Positions 1 through 5,333 of a stretch of 7,340 nucleotides of DNA are shown in pieces (the first letter of the stretch is position 1; each line of letters starts with the position of its first letter). The stretch is taken from the NCBI GenBank assembly GCA_030627335.1, contig DAOUSH010000016.1, positions 1 through 7,340 on the forward strand, written 5' to 3'. Made by a program: the position numbers and the translations under genes. This DNA is from Dehalococcoidia bacterium. Lineage in GTDB: Bacteria > Chloroflexota > Dehalococcoidia > Dehalococcoidales > W693. The notes below the pieces were generated by a model. It saw nothing but the letters and a program-made list of their open reading frames with translations. It was not told the origin of the DNA and made no database searches.

Positions 1-194
1 ACTGTTTTTTCCGCCCACACCTGAACCTTGCCGCTGGCAAGGTCAATCTTGACCGATATTTCCTGATTTGGAGAGAAGTTATCCCTGCGATAAGCCGATT
101 CCAGCGCCGCCTCCACCGCACCCAGTACCACCTCCCGGGGCAGGTTCTTCTCTGCTGATAGCTGAGTTATAGCCAGCACAAAGTCACTCTTCAT
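1..194 (-). CDS. nusA: Transcription termination/antitermination factor NusA, N-terminal part (cut by window edge)
   Basis: Translating the minus strand from the ATG at 194-192 gives 64 codons that run off the window edge. The peptide begins MKSDFVLAITQLSAEKNLPR and continues with a VEAALESAY segment and an IDLASGKVQVW segment, the typical NusA N-terminal RNA-polymerase-binding domain (known family pattern: early helix, then PREVV..A.E.AL..AY, then a V.ID...G.V.V strand). NusA binds RNA polymerase near the RNA exit channel and modulates pausing, intrinsic termination and antitermination. An in-frame TGA lies eight codons upstream with no other ATG, GTG or TTG between, so the start is well fixed. 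The Shine-Dalgarno sequence is weak. The S1 and KH domains lie outside the window. The usual upstream neighbour rimP is absent; instead the gene is divergent from comM and has its own predicted promoter and leader. Confidence 0.9.
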   Translation of the reverse strand, partial: MKSDFVLAITQLSAEKNLPREVVLGAVEAALESAYRRDNFSPNQEISVKIDLASGKVQVWAEKT

Positions 195-268
195 CCCGGC
201 ACCAGACCTTTTTTTTCATTGTTTCCACACAATAAAAAAGTGGGTTTGAGCCCACTCCAATACATCAT
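191..268 (-). CDS. Possible 25-codon leader ORF overlapping the nusA start
   Basis: On the minus strand two adjacent ATG codons (268-266 and 265-263) open a 25-codon frame. The peptide starts MMYWSGLKPTF and ends KKGLVPG, and its TGA stop (193-191) overlaps the nusA ATG as ATGA, an arrangement typical of translational coupling. The frame starts about 8-10 nt after the predicted transcription start and runs straight through the leader terminator hairpin, so a translating ribosome would disturb that hairpin. An AGAAGAAG purine run abuts the ATG and is a poor ribosome binding site. I recognise no homologous family. A short ORF of this length can arise by chance; it is listed because of its position, not because of any coding signature. 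Confidence 0.25.
   Translation of the reverse strand: MMYWSGLKPTFLLCGNNEKKGLVPG
234..256 (-). terminator. Intrinsic terminator hairpin in the nusA leader (possible attenuator)
   Basis: Read on the minus strand, AGTGGG (256-251), a six-base loop CTCAAA and CCCACT (244-239) form a perfect 6-bp stem, followed at once by six T residues (239-234). This is a canonical Rho-independent terminator pointing towards nusA, about 40 nt before its start codon. No minus-strand gene lies upstream for it to terminate, so it most probably sits in the nusA 5' leader and acts as an attenuator. A second weak stem, ATTGT/ACAAT (233-218), follows. The structure is seen directly; the role is inferred. Confidence 0.6.
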
Positions 269-282
269 CTTCTTCTGTTTTC

Positions 283-311
283 AGCATATCACAAATGGTC
301 TTAAGTTGCAA
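283..311 (-). promoter_or_regulatory. Predicted sigma-70-type promoter for nusA
   Basis: On the minus strand, TTGCAA (311-306) and TATGCT (288-283) are separated by exactly 17 bp, and the -10 is preceded by TGA, giving an extended -10 (TGnTATGCT). Each hexamer matches the consensus at four of six positions. The expected start near 276-278 would give a leader of about 80 nt that contains the terminator hairpin. No experimental start site is available; the call rests on spacing and consensus. Confidence 0.5.
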
Positions 312-347
312 CGCCTCCACACGGCAGGAGGCTATTTCTCACTGCAA

Positions 348-376
348 TTGACACCCGCCAGGCTTCACGCTAACAT
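348..376 (+). promoter_or_regulatory. Predicted sigma-70-type promoter for comM
   Basis: A perfect TTGACA (348-353) is followed after 17 bp by TAACAT (371-376, four of six matches to TATAAT). A start near 383 would leave a 5' leader of only about 13 nt before the comM ATG at 396, with an AGCGGA purine run as a modest ribosome binding site. It lies back to back with the nusA promoter, the two -35 boxes being 36 bp apart. It also argues against any comM start further upstream, because the alternative ATG at 219 would precede the promoter. Confidence 0.55.
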
Positions 377-395
377 AGTGAAGCGGAATGATATT

Positions 396-1916
396 ATGCT
401 AGCCAAGGTAACGAGTTGTGCCCTTATCGGGCTGGAAGGTGCCATCGTTGAGGTTGAGGTAGATATTTCTCCCGGCTTGCCCTCATTCACCCTCGTCGGG
501 CTACCCGACGCCGCTGTCCAGGAAGCCAAGGAACGTGTCCGCGCCGCCATTCGTAACTCCGGCTACGCCTTCCCCACCAAGCGCATCATCGTCAACCTGG
601 CACCGGCCAACCTAAAAAAGGCTGGCCCGGCCTACGACCTGCCCATCGCCATCGGCATCCTTATCAGCTCGGAGCAGTTAACCGCCGATGTCTCCCAGAC
701 CCTTCTCCTCGGCGAGCTGTCCCTGGACGGCAGTCTTCGCCACACCAATGGCATACTGCCCATGGTGGATATGGCACATCAGAAGGGGCTTACCAAAGTC
801 ATCGTACCTGATGCCGATGCCAGAGAGGCATCAATGGTAGAAGGTATTAAAATCATCCCCTTTTCTTCACTGGCTCAGCTAACCAGCTATCTATGCGGCG
901 AAATACCACCCCCTGAGTATGAGCCATACGAATTTGAAAAAGACGCCCCCACGGAACGGCCTACAGTTGATTTAGCCTACATCAAGGGGCAGGAACATAT
1001 CAAACGTGCTTTAGAAGTCGCCGCCGCCGGTGGTCATAATATGGTAATGTGCGGTCCCCCGGGAAGCGGTAAAACATTACTGGCACGCTCCCTGCCATCA
1101 ATACTGCCGCCTATGACCAATGCGGAAGCCCTGGAGGTAACCAAGGTCTACAGCGCCAGCGGTCTATTGCCACCGGATACCCCCCTACTGCGCCAGCGAC
1201 CCTTTCGTTCCCCCCACTATACCTTGTCCAACGCTGGCCTGGTCGGCGGGGGGCAATGGCCCAAACCGGGTGAAATTAGCCTGAGCCACCGGGGAGTGCT
1301 CTTCCTTGACGAGCTACCCGAGTTCGGCCACTCACTGCTTGAGGTATTACGCCAGCCCCTCGAGGATAAGGTGGTCACCATAAGCCGGGCTAAAGGGAGC
1401 GTTACCTTCCCGGCCAACTTTATGCTGGTGGGGGCAATGAACCCCTGTCCCTGCGGCTACTACAATGACAGTTTCCGGCAGTGCACATGCCCTCCCGGGC
1501 TGGTATCACGTTACCAGAAACGCATCAGCGGGCCATTTCTTGACCGGGTCGATATATTTGTTGAGGTCCCCCACATAGAATATGAAAAGCTGGCCGATGA
1601 CAGGCTCGGGGAGCGATCAGAGAAGGTTCAAGCCCGCGTCACCGCCGCCCGCCAGCGACAACTGGAGCGCTTCAAAGGCACCAAGCTGACATGCAACGCC
1701 GAAATGATGCCCACCGAGGTCAGGGACTTCTGCCAGTCGGAAGAAGACGCCCAGAGCCTGCTTAAGGCAGCTATGAAACAGCTTCACCTCTCCGCCCGGG
1801 CTTTTCACCGCATACTGAAACTGGCGCGCACCATCGCCGACCTGGAAAACAGTGATATAATCAAGGCAAATCAGATAGCCGAAGCCATCCAGTATCGACC
1901 GAGGCGGATGGTTTAA
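396..1916 (+). CDS. comM: ComM / YifB-family Mg-chelatase-like AAA+ ATPase
   Basis: This 506-residue protein matches the normal length of the ComM (YifB) family. It opens with MLAKVTSCALIGLEG and the LPSFTLVGLPDAAVQEAKERV segment (29-48) of the N-terminal Lon-S5-like (ChlI) domain. The AAA+ core follows: Walker A GPPGSGKT at 220-227, Walker B VLFLDE at 301-306, and a CPCGYY...CTC cysteine group (C351, C353, C363, C365) characteristic of the family. The C-terminal Mg-chelatase-like domain ends with the sensor-2 helix SARAFHRILKLARTIADL (466-483). Characterised ComM proteins are hexameric helicases that promote branch migration when incoming DNA is integrated during natural transformation; the family also occurs widely in bacteria not known to be competent. 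The frame is open back to 219, but family alignment and the predicted promoter place the start at 396. It shares an apparent operon with the DUF502 gene, 17 nt downstream. Confidence 0.93.
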   Translation: MLAKVTSCALIGLEGAIVEVEVDISPGLPSFTLVGLPDAAVQEAKERVRAAIRNSGYAFPTKRIIVNLAPANLKKAGPAYDLPIAIGILISSEQLTADVSQTLLLGELSLDGSLRHTNGILPMVDMAHQKGLTKVIVPDADAREASMVEGIKIIPFSSLAQLTSYLCGEIPPPEYEPYEFEKDAPTERPTVDLAYIKGQEHIKRALEVAAAGGHNMVMCGPPGSGKTLLARSLPSILPPMTNAEALEVTKVYSASGLLPPDTPLLRQRPFRSPHYTLSNAGLVGGGQWPKPGEISLSHRGVLFLDELPEFGHSLLEVLRQPLEDKVVTISRAKGSVTFPANFMLVGAMNPCPCGYYNDSFRQCTCPPGLVSRYQKRISGPFLDRVDIFVEVPHIEYEKLADDRLGERSEKVQARVTAARQRQLERFKGTKLTCNAEMMPTEVRDFCQSEEDAQSLLKAAMKQLHLSARAFHRILKLARTIADLENSDIIKANQIAEAIQYRPRRMV

Positions 1917-1933
1917 CCAGAAAGTGAGGCACA

Positions 1934-2650
1934 ATGAAAAAGAAAAAAGGTGAATCAACCGGTCACTGGCTTATAAGAGTAATCAGAAAGAATTTCCTGG
2001 CTGGTCTTCTGATTGTCTTTCCGCTGGCTATCGCCGTCTGGTTCTTATGGTGGCTCTTTTCCAGCGTCGACAACCTGTTGCAGCCGTTAATCGAAGCCAT
2101 TTTCGAGCGGGAAATCCCCGGGCTCGGCTTCGGTATATTCCTCGTCCTGACATACATCACCGGGATAATCGCCAGCAACTACCTGGGCAAGAAACTAATC
2201 CGCTCCGCCGAATCAATTCTAACCAGGGTTCCTGTGTTCCGGCAGATATATATCGGCGCCAAACAGGTCGTCGAGGGGCTTTCCGGAGCGGGGATGAACA
2301 AGGCCGCCTTCCGCGAGGTGGTCTTTGTCGAGTTCCCCAGGGACGGGATGACAACCCTGGCTTTTATCACCAATGAAGTAACCAATAAATCAGGGGAGAA
2401 GATCTATGCCATCTACATCCCAACAGCACCGATACCGACATCGGGCTACTTTGAAATGGTTACCGAGGACAAGATTACCCATACCGATATATCGGTCGAT
2501 GAGGGGTTAAAGATAGTCATCTCCAGCGGTATGATATTACCCAGCGAGGTAACAACCGGCAAGCAGCCGCTCAAAGCCCCCAGGTCTATAGCCGATATTT
2601 TTACGTCAACCCCAAAACCAGAAAGCTCCCCCGATGATAAGCATGGCTAG
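1934..2650 (+). CDS. DUF502 family integral membrane protein
   Basis: The 238-residue product has a basic N-terminus (MKKKK) and two hydrophobic segments: about 21-44 (FLAGLLIVFPLAIAVWFLWW) and about 63-83 (GLGFGIFLVLTYITGIIASNY). A conserved RVPVFRQIYIGAKQVVE stretch (98-114) follows, then a soluble domain containing FVEFPRDGMTTLAFITNE (131-148) and PTAPIPTSGYFEMV (163-176). This is the layout of the DUF502 family, whose biochemical role is not established. The tail (about 206-238) is polar and Pro/Ser-rich, without conserved features. The start is supported by GTGAGG about 6 nt before the ATG. Translation probably depends on the comM transcript, since the gap is 17 nt and holds no terminator. 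The last 45 bp overlap the 3' end of the opposing small membrane gene. Confidence 0.88.
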   Translation: MKKKKGESTGHWLIRVIRKNFLAGLLIVFPLAIAVWFLWWLFSSVDNLLQPLIEAIFEREIPGLGFGIFLVLTYITGIIASNYLGKKLIRSAESILTRVPVFRQIYIGAKQVVEGLSGAGMNKAAFREVVFVEFPRDGMTTLAFITNEVTNKSGEKIYAIYIPTAPIPTSGYFEMVTEDKITHTDISVDEGLKIVISSGMILPSEVTTGKQPLKAPRSIADIFTSTPKPESSPDDKHG

Positions 2651-2863
2651 ACCAACGACAACGGCTATAACGCCGCCTATCTTCAAGCCTCCTGGCTCGG
2701 GCCTTTCCGGGGTGTGCTCCATATACTCCCGCAGGTCATTGCGGTTTGCAATGGCCCTGTAGTATTCCTTTTCCTCTCCCACACCCCAGAACAGAGCCAC
2801 CACTCCAAGCACGATAAACAGACCACCAAGCCCCATCAACACCCATAAGTCCATATGTGGCAT
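2606..2863 (-). CDS. Small two-helix membrane protein of unknown function
   Basis: This 85-residue product has two hydrophobic segments, about 6-28 (LWVLMGLGGLFIVLGVVALF) and 61-83 (KIGGVIAVVVGLAMLIIGGA), joined by a charged loop of some 30 residues (GEEKEYYRAIANRNDLREY, then a Pro-rich TPERPEPGG). It ends in FWFWG. I recognise no family. The ATG at 2863-2861 is chosen because a strong GTGGAGGGG sits 7 nt upstream; a TTG two codons earlier would lie only 1 nt from it. A good promoter (TTGAAA-17-TATAGT) lies upstream, and the gene is 79 nt after rplL on the same strand, so it may also receive operon read-through. Its 3' end overlaps the convergent DUF502 gene by 45 bp. Promoter, ribosome site and coherent membrane topology together make it likely real. 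Confidence 0.72.
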   Translation of the reverse strand: MPHMDLWVLMGLGGLFIVLGVVALFWGVGEEKEYYRAIANRNDLREYMEHTPERPEPGGLKIGGVIAVVVGLAMLIIGGAFWFWG

Positions 2864-2876
2864 AGCCAAACCCCTC

Positions 2877-2888
2877 CACTCCGGAGTG
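2877..2888. repeat. 12-bp perfect palindrome beside the ribosome site of the small membrane gene
   Basis: CACTCCGGAGTG is its own reverse complement. It lies between the predicted promoter (2903-2931) and the start codon at 2863, directly against the GTGGAGGGG ribosome site. It could be an operator for a dimeric regulator or simply chance; as RNA it could not form a stable hairpin without unpaired loop bases. Confidence 0.3.
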
Positions 2889-2902
2889 TCATTCAGGCAA
2901 TA

Positions 2903-2931
2903 ACTATATCGGTTTCAGGCAGCGTTTTCAA
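2903..2931 (-). promoter_or_regulatory. Predicted promoter for the small membrane protein gene
   Basis: On the minus strand, TTGAAA (2931-2926, five of six matches) and TATAGT (2908-2903, five of six) are separated by 17 bp. The expected start near 2896 gives a leader of roughly 33 nt before the ATG at 2863. The site lies just after the rplL stop codon, in a stretch where I see no convincing terminator for the ribosomal operon: only a 5-bp AGCGT/ACGCT stem without a T-run. Confidence 0.6.
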
Positions 2932-2942
2932 GTCTACGCTTT

Positions 2943-3425
2943 TTATTTAATCTCGGCAGTAGCCCCGGCCGCTTCCAGTTTGGCTTTTGCCGCCGCTGCT
3001 TCGTCCTTGCTAACACCTTCTTTGACTGCCTTGGGCGCGGCTTCCACCAGGTCCTTGGACTCCTTCAGCCCCAGCACGGTCAGTTCGCGTACTGCCCTGA
3101 TGACATTAATCTTGTTAGCGCCGATCTCTTTCAGGATAACATCGAATTCCGTCTTCTCTTCTTCAGCCGCCGGTGCCGCCGCTTGAGCCGGTGCCGCCGC
3201 CATCATCGGAGCCGCCGCCGTGACGCCAAACTCTTCTTCCAGAGTTTTGACCAGATCAGACAACTCAAGAACGTTCATTTTCTTGACGGCGTTCAGAATA
3301 TCTTCCACCGCCGAACTCTTCTTGGCAACCTTTGCCTTGGTTTCTTCCTTTTTCTCCGGTGCCGGTTTCTTCTCTGCGGCTGCTTCGCCGGCTTCTTCGT
3401 TGGTCGCTGTTTCTTTGTCTGTCAT
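2943..3425 (-). CDS. rplL: 50S ribosomal protein L7/L12 with N-terminal charged extension
   Basis: L7/L12 forms the flexible stalk dimers that recruit and activate translational GTPases such as the EF-Tu encoded in this operon. The 160-residue product is longer than the usual 120-130. Residues 1-37 are a Lys/Glu/Ala-rich extension ([20 protein letters not shown]...). The dimerisation domain follows at about 38-68 ([20 protein letters not shown]), then an Ala/Pro hinge at about 69-88, and the globular C-terminal domain at about 89-160 ([36 protein letters not shown]). The early ATG is supported by GGAGG 9 nt upstream, inside the rplJ 3' end; no internal ATG or GTG before the dimerisation domain fits better. 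Only one base separates it from the rplJ stop, so translational coupling is likely. Confidence 0.95.
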   Translation of the reverse strand: MTDKETATNEEAGEAAAEKKPAPEKKEETKAKVAKKSSAVEDILNAVKKMNVLELSDLVKTLEEEFGVTAAAPMMAAAPAQAAAPAAEEEKTEFDVILKEIGANKINVIRAVRELTVLGLKESKDLVEAAPKAVKEGVSKDEAAAAKAKLEAAGATAEIK

Positions 3426-3426
3426 C

Positions 3427-3951
3427 CTAATTTTCCTCCAATTGTTTAATTCTTGATTGTAATACTCCCATGAAACCCCTTATCGGGCTGGCAAGACAAT
3501 TTACCAGGCCGGTGATAGGGGCCTGCATCCCGGCAAGAACCTGGGCTATCAATACCTCCCGTTGTGGTAGACTAGCCAGCCTTACGACCTCGTCTGCGGT
3601 AAGCAGTCTATCGCCTAATAACCCACTCTTGATGCTCAGTCGGGAATCCGAGCCTTTGATATAGTCGTTTATTGCTCGGGCTGGCTCAGCCACATCACCA
3701 TAGCCAAAAGCGATGGCTATCGGGCCCTCAAATGAGCTGACCAGGAAGTCCTTGTTCGCCTTTTCGGCGGCGAAACGAGCCAGGGTATTCTTGACCACCC
3801 GATATTCAATATTCAGCTCCCTGAGTTTACGACGCAAGATTGTCAGCTCGGACGCCGATAGCCCCTGATAATCGGTCAGAACAGCCGCACTGCACCCAGT
3901 GATTGTTTCCTTCAGCTCATCAACGATTCGTATCTTCTGTTCTCGAGCCAT
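3427..3951 (-). CDS. rplJ: 50S ribosomal protein L10
   Basis: L10 binds 23S rRNA near the L11 site and carries the L7/L12 dimers on its C-terminal helix. The 174-residue length is normal. Visible hallmarks are [20 protein letters not shown] (25-44), [10 protein letters not shown] (52-61), GPIAIAFG (76-83) and the [20 protein letters not shown] block (126-145), followed by the terminal helix (about 150-174) that binds L12. The reading frame stays open upstream to 4068, but the start at 3951 is fixed by an AGGAGGT 6 nt upstream and by family alignment to MAREQK. It is preceded by a 203-nt leader with an L10-leader RNA and attenuator, so L10-L12 very likely represses its own synthesis. Its last codons (LEEN stop) encode the rplL ribosome binding site. 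Confidence 0.97.
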   Translation of the reverse strand: MAREQKIRIVDELKETITGCSAAVLTDYQGLSASELTILRRKLRELNIEYRVVKNTLARFAAEKANKDFLVSSFEGPIAIAFGYGDVAEPARAINDYIKGSDSRLSIKSGLLGDRLLTADEVVRLASLPQREVLIAQVLAGMQAPITGLVNCLASPIRGFMGVLQSRIKQLEEN

Positions 3952-3987
3952 ACTTATACCTCCTGTCCCCTTTATATTATATGTATT

Positions 3988-4019
3988 AAAAAAGCCCCTG
4001 TGCCTGCGGCACAAGGACT
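3988..4019 (-). terminator. Intrinsic terminator/attenuator upstream of rplJ
   Basis: On the minus strand AGTCCTTGTGCC (4019-4008), loop GCA (4007-4005) and GGCACAGGGGCT (4004-3993) form a 12-bp stem including three G-U pairs. A run of six T (3993-3988) follows. It lies about 37 nt before the rplJ start codon, not at an operon end, so it is an attenuator. Its 5' arm can pair instead with upstream leader sequence (see the L10 leader entry). Confidence 0.85.
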
Positions 4020-4103
4020 CGACCCGATAAACTAACTTCAGGTCTTCTATCCTCGGCAGGCATGACAATTAAGCCTCTAACCGGCACCCGCTATCTCCGG
4101 ATA
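3988..4103 (-). ncRNA. Ribosomal protein L10 leader (autoregulatory mRNA element)
   Basis: In the leader RNA, TATCC (4103-4099) pairs with GGATA (4052-4048) and GCGGGT (4091-4086) with GCCTGC (4061-4056). Between them an asymmetric internal loop, GGAGATA opposite CGA, resembles a kink-turn. Inside, GCC (4085-4083) can pair with GGC (4075-4073), followed by an unpaired TTAAT. This layout fits the L10 leader family (as in B. subtilis and other bacteria), whose kink-turn domain binds the L10-L12 complex. Downstream, GACCTGA (4044-4038) pairs with TCGGGTC (4027-4021), and AGGA (4053-4050) can extend this helix by pairing with TCCT (4017-4014). That extended helix uses bases of both the kink-turn helix and the terminator. 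Inferred switch: free leader forms the antiterminator; L10-L12 bound to the kink-turn helix frees TCCT for the terminator. No tool was run; the pairings were found by eye. Confidence 0.8.
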
Positions 4104-4137
4104 ACACCGAAACCTAAACTATTCAGTTTTTAATATT

Positions 4138-4165
4138 CTGCCCCTCTTCTTTCCCTAAGAGGCAG
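4138..4165 (-). other. Stem-loop spanning the rplA stop codon
   Basis: On the minus strand CTGCCTCTT (4165-4157) pairs with GAGAGGGGCAG-side bases ending at 4138 (GAGGGGCAG, 4146-4138), a 9-bp stem with two G-U pairs around a 10-nt loop. It includes the rplA stop codon and is followed by AATATTAAAAA, not a T-run, so it is not a standard terminator. It could be an mRNA processing or stability element between the rplKA and rplJL parts of the operon. The role is speculative. Confidence 0.35.
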
Positions 4166-4868
4166 CCATAGCGGTGATCGTCTTAAGGTCAAGCCTGATT
4201 CCCGGACCCATTGTAGTCGTCAGATAAGCGCTCTTTATATACTGTCCCTTGGCGCCACTTGGTTTAGCCCTTACCACCGCCTCTACCACCGCCATCAGGT
4301 TCTCTATTATTTTATCACCCTCGAAACTGATCTTGCCCAGTGGCAGATGTATAATAGCCGTCCGGTCCAGCTTAAACTCCACCCTGCCCTTGCCGGCATC
4401 GTTTATCACCCTAGGCAGGTCATCGGCGGCAACAACTGTGCCCGACTTGGGATTGGGCATTAGCCCCCTTCTCCCCAGAACCTTACCCAACTTGCCCACC
4501 TTACCCATCATTTCCGGGGTAGCTATAGCCGTATCGAACTCCAGCCAGCCGCCCTCCACCTTCTTGATCAGCTCATCGCCGCCAACGATGTCGGCGCCGG
4601 CTGTCTGGGCAATCCTCTCCGCCTCCCCCTGGGCAAAGACAAGAATACGTATCTTCTTCCCCAATCCGTGCGGCAGAAGGGCAACGCCGCGCACCTGCTG
4701 GCTGGCATTCCTCGGGTCGACACCCATCCGCAGGTGGAGTTCAAGCGTCTCGTCGAACTTGGCATAAGCCGCCTTCTTGGCTAGCTCTACCGCCTCCTGT
4801 GGCAGATAGGCCCTTTCCTTATCCAGTAGTTTAACCGCTTCTTTGTAATTTTTTCCTTGTTCTGTCAT
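4155..4868 (-). CDS. rplA: 50S ribosomal protein L1
   Basis: L1 forms the mobile stalk near the ribosomal E site and, in many bacteria, represses its own operon by binding the rplK leader mRNA. The 237-residue length is normal. The family signature LGRRGLMPNPKSGTV is at 131-145. FDETLELHLRMGVDPRNASQQVRG (38-61) is the conserved N-terminal RNA-binding segment, and GKISFEGDKIIEN (178-190) and KGQYIKSAYLTTTMGPGIRLD (207-227) complete the fold. The ATG lies 3 nt after the rplK stop. The ribosome site is weak (GAG, then AGAAG touching the ATG), so translation is probably coupled to rplK. About 200 nt of leader separates it from rplJ. Confidence 0.97.
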   Translation of the reverse strand: MTEQGKNYKEAVKLLDKERAYLPQEAVELAKKAAYAKFDETLELHLRMGVDPRNASQQVRGVALLPHGLGKKIRILVFAQGEAERIAQTAGADIVGGDELIKKVEGGWLEFDTAIATPEMMGKVGKLGKVLGRRGLMPNPKSGTVVAADDLPRVINDAGKGRVEFKLDRTAIIHLPLGKISFEGDKIIENLMAVVEAVVRAKPSGAKGQYIKSAYLTTTMGPGIRLDLKTITAMAAS

Positions 4869-4871
4869 CTT

Positions 4872-5294
4872 CTACTCTATCCTAATGCCCATACTCCGGG
4901 CGGTGCCGGCGATTATCCGCTCGGCGCCCTCAATATCCTTGGCGTTCAGGTCTTTAGCCTTAAGCTGGGCTATCTCGCGAAGTTTCTCTCGCGATAGCAC
5001 CATAGGTTCATCATGCCCCACGGCACCAGCTCCTTTTTCCACGCCCAGCGCTTTTTTCAACAGGTCAGTGGCTAGCGGCGTCTTGGTGATAAAGGAGAAT
5101 GACCGGTCAGCGTAGACGGTTATCTCAACCGGTATGATAGAGCCGGTCTGTTTCGTCGTGCGCTCATTGAACTCCTTGCAAAAGCCCATAATGTTAATCC
5201 CCTGCTGGCCCAGAGCCGGACCCACCGGGGGTGCCGGGTTTGCCTGCCCGGCTGGAATATGCAGTTTAACTATCGCTTTTACCTTCTTAGCCAC
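4872..5294 (-). CDS. rplK: 50S ribosomal protein L11
   Basis: L11 binds the GTPase-associated region of 23S rRNA and acts in factor turnover and, in many bacteria, the stringent response. The 140 residues are normal length. The N-terminal domain shows the Pro-rich [19 protein letters not shown] (14-32) next to [14 protein letters not shown] (33-46), and the C-terminal rRNA-binding domain ends with the L11 signature [15 protein letters not shown] (126-140). The start is GTG (5294-5292): a TAA stop lies in frame directly before it, and GGGAG sits about 6 nt upstream, so no other start is possible upstream. The 33-nt gap after nusG holds a hairpin able to mask this ribosome site. rplA follows after 3 nt. 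Confidence 0.97.
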   Translation of the reverse strand: MAKKVKAIVKLHIPAGQANPAPPVGPALGQQGINIMGFCKEFNERTTKQTGSIIPVEITVYADRSFSFITKTPLATDLLKKALGVEKGAGAVGHDEPMVLSREKLREIAQLKAKDLNAKDIEGAERIIAGTARSMGIRIE

Positions 5295-5298
5295 TTAT

Positions 5299-5333
5299 CT
5301 CTCCCAGTATAAATCTATATAGCATACCTAGAG
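5299..5333 (-). promoter_or_regulatory. Hairpin masking the rplK ribosome binding site (candidate L1 operator)
   Basis: On the minus strand CTCT (5333-5330) pairs with AGAG (5302-5299) and GTAT (5327-5324) with ATAC (5310-5307), leaving an asymmetric internal loop of AG opposite TGGG and a 13-nt terminal loop. The rplK Shine-Dalgarno GGGAG (5305-5301) lies in the 3' arm. L1 is known to repress rplK-rplA translation by binding a leader helix with an asymmetric internal loop that mimics its rRNA site. The position fits that role, but the stems are short and the loop sequence was not matched to a known L1 motif. Confidence 0.35.

Noticed and set aside
219..395. A 59-residue N-terminal extension of ComM from the ATG at 219
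   Set aside because: The family starts at MLAKV (396), the extension has no ComM similarity, it would begin upstream of the predicted comM promoter (348-376), and it runs through the minus-strand nusA leader hairpin.
1617..1958. A 113-residue minus-strand open frame across the comM end and DUF502 start
   Set aside because: It is antisense to the conserved ComM C-terminal domain and shows no recognisable family or ribosome site.
2864..2869. TTG at 2869 as start of the small membrane protein
   Set aside because: It lies only 1 nt from the GTGGAGGGG ribosome site; the ATG at 2863 has correct spacing.
2864..2942. A rho-independent terminator at the end of the ribosomal operon
   Set aside because: Only a 5-bp AGCGT/ACGCT stem with a 10-nt loop and no T-run is present; the stretch is better explained as a promoter region.
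3952..4068. A 39-residue extension of L10 from 4068
   Set aside because: The stretch is the L10 leader RNA and attenuator; a strong AGGAGGT and family alignment place the start at 3951.
4249..4767. A 172-residue plus-strand open frame opposite rplA
   Set aside because: Low-complexity Ser/Pro-rich antisense shadow of a certain L1 gene.
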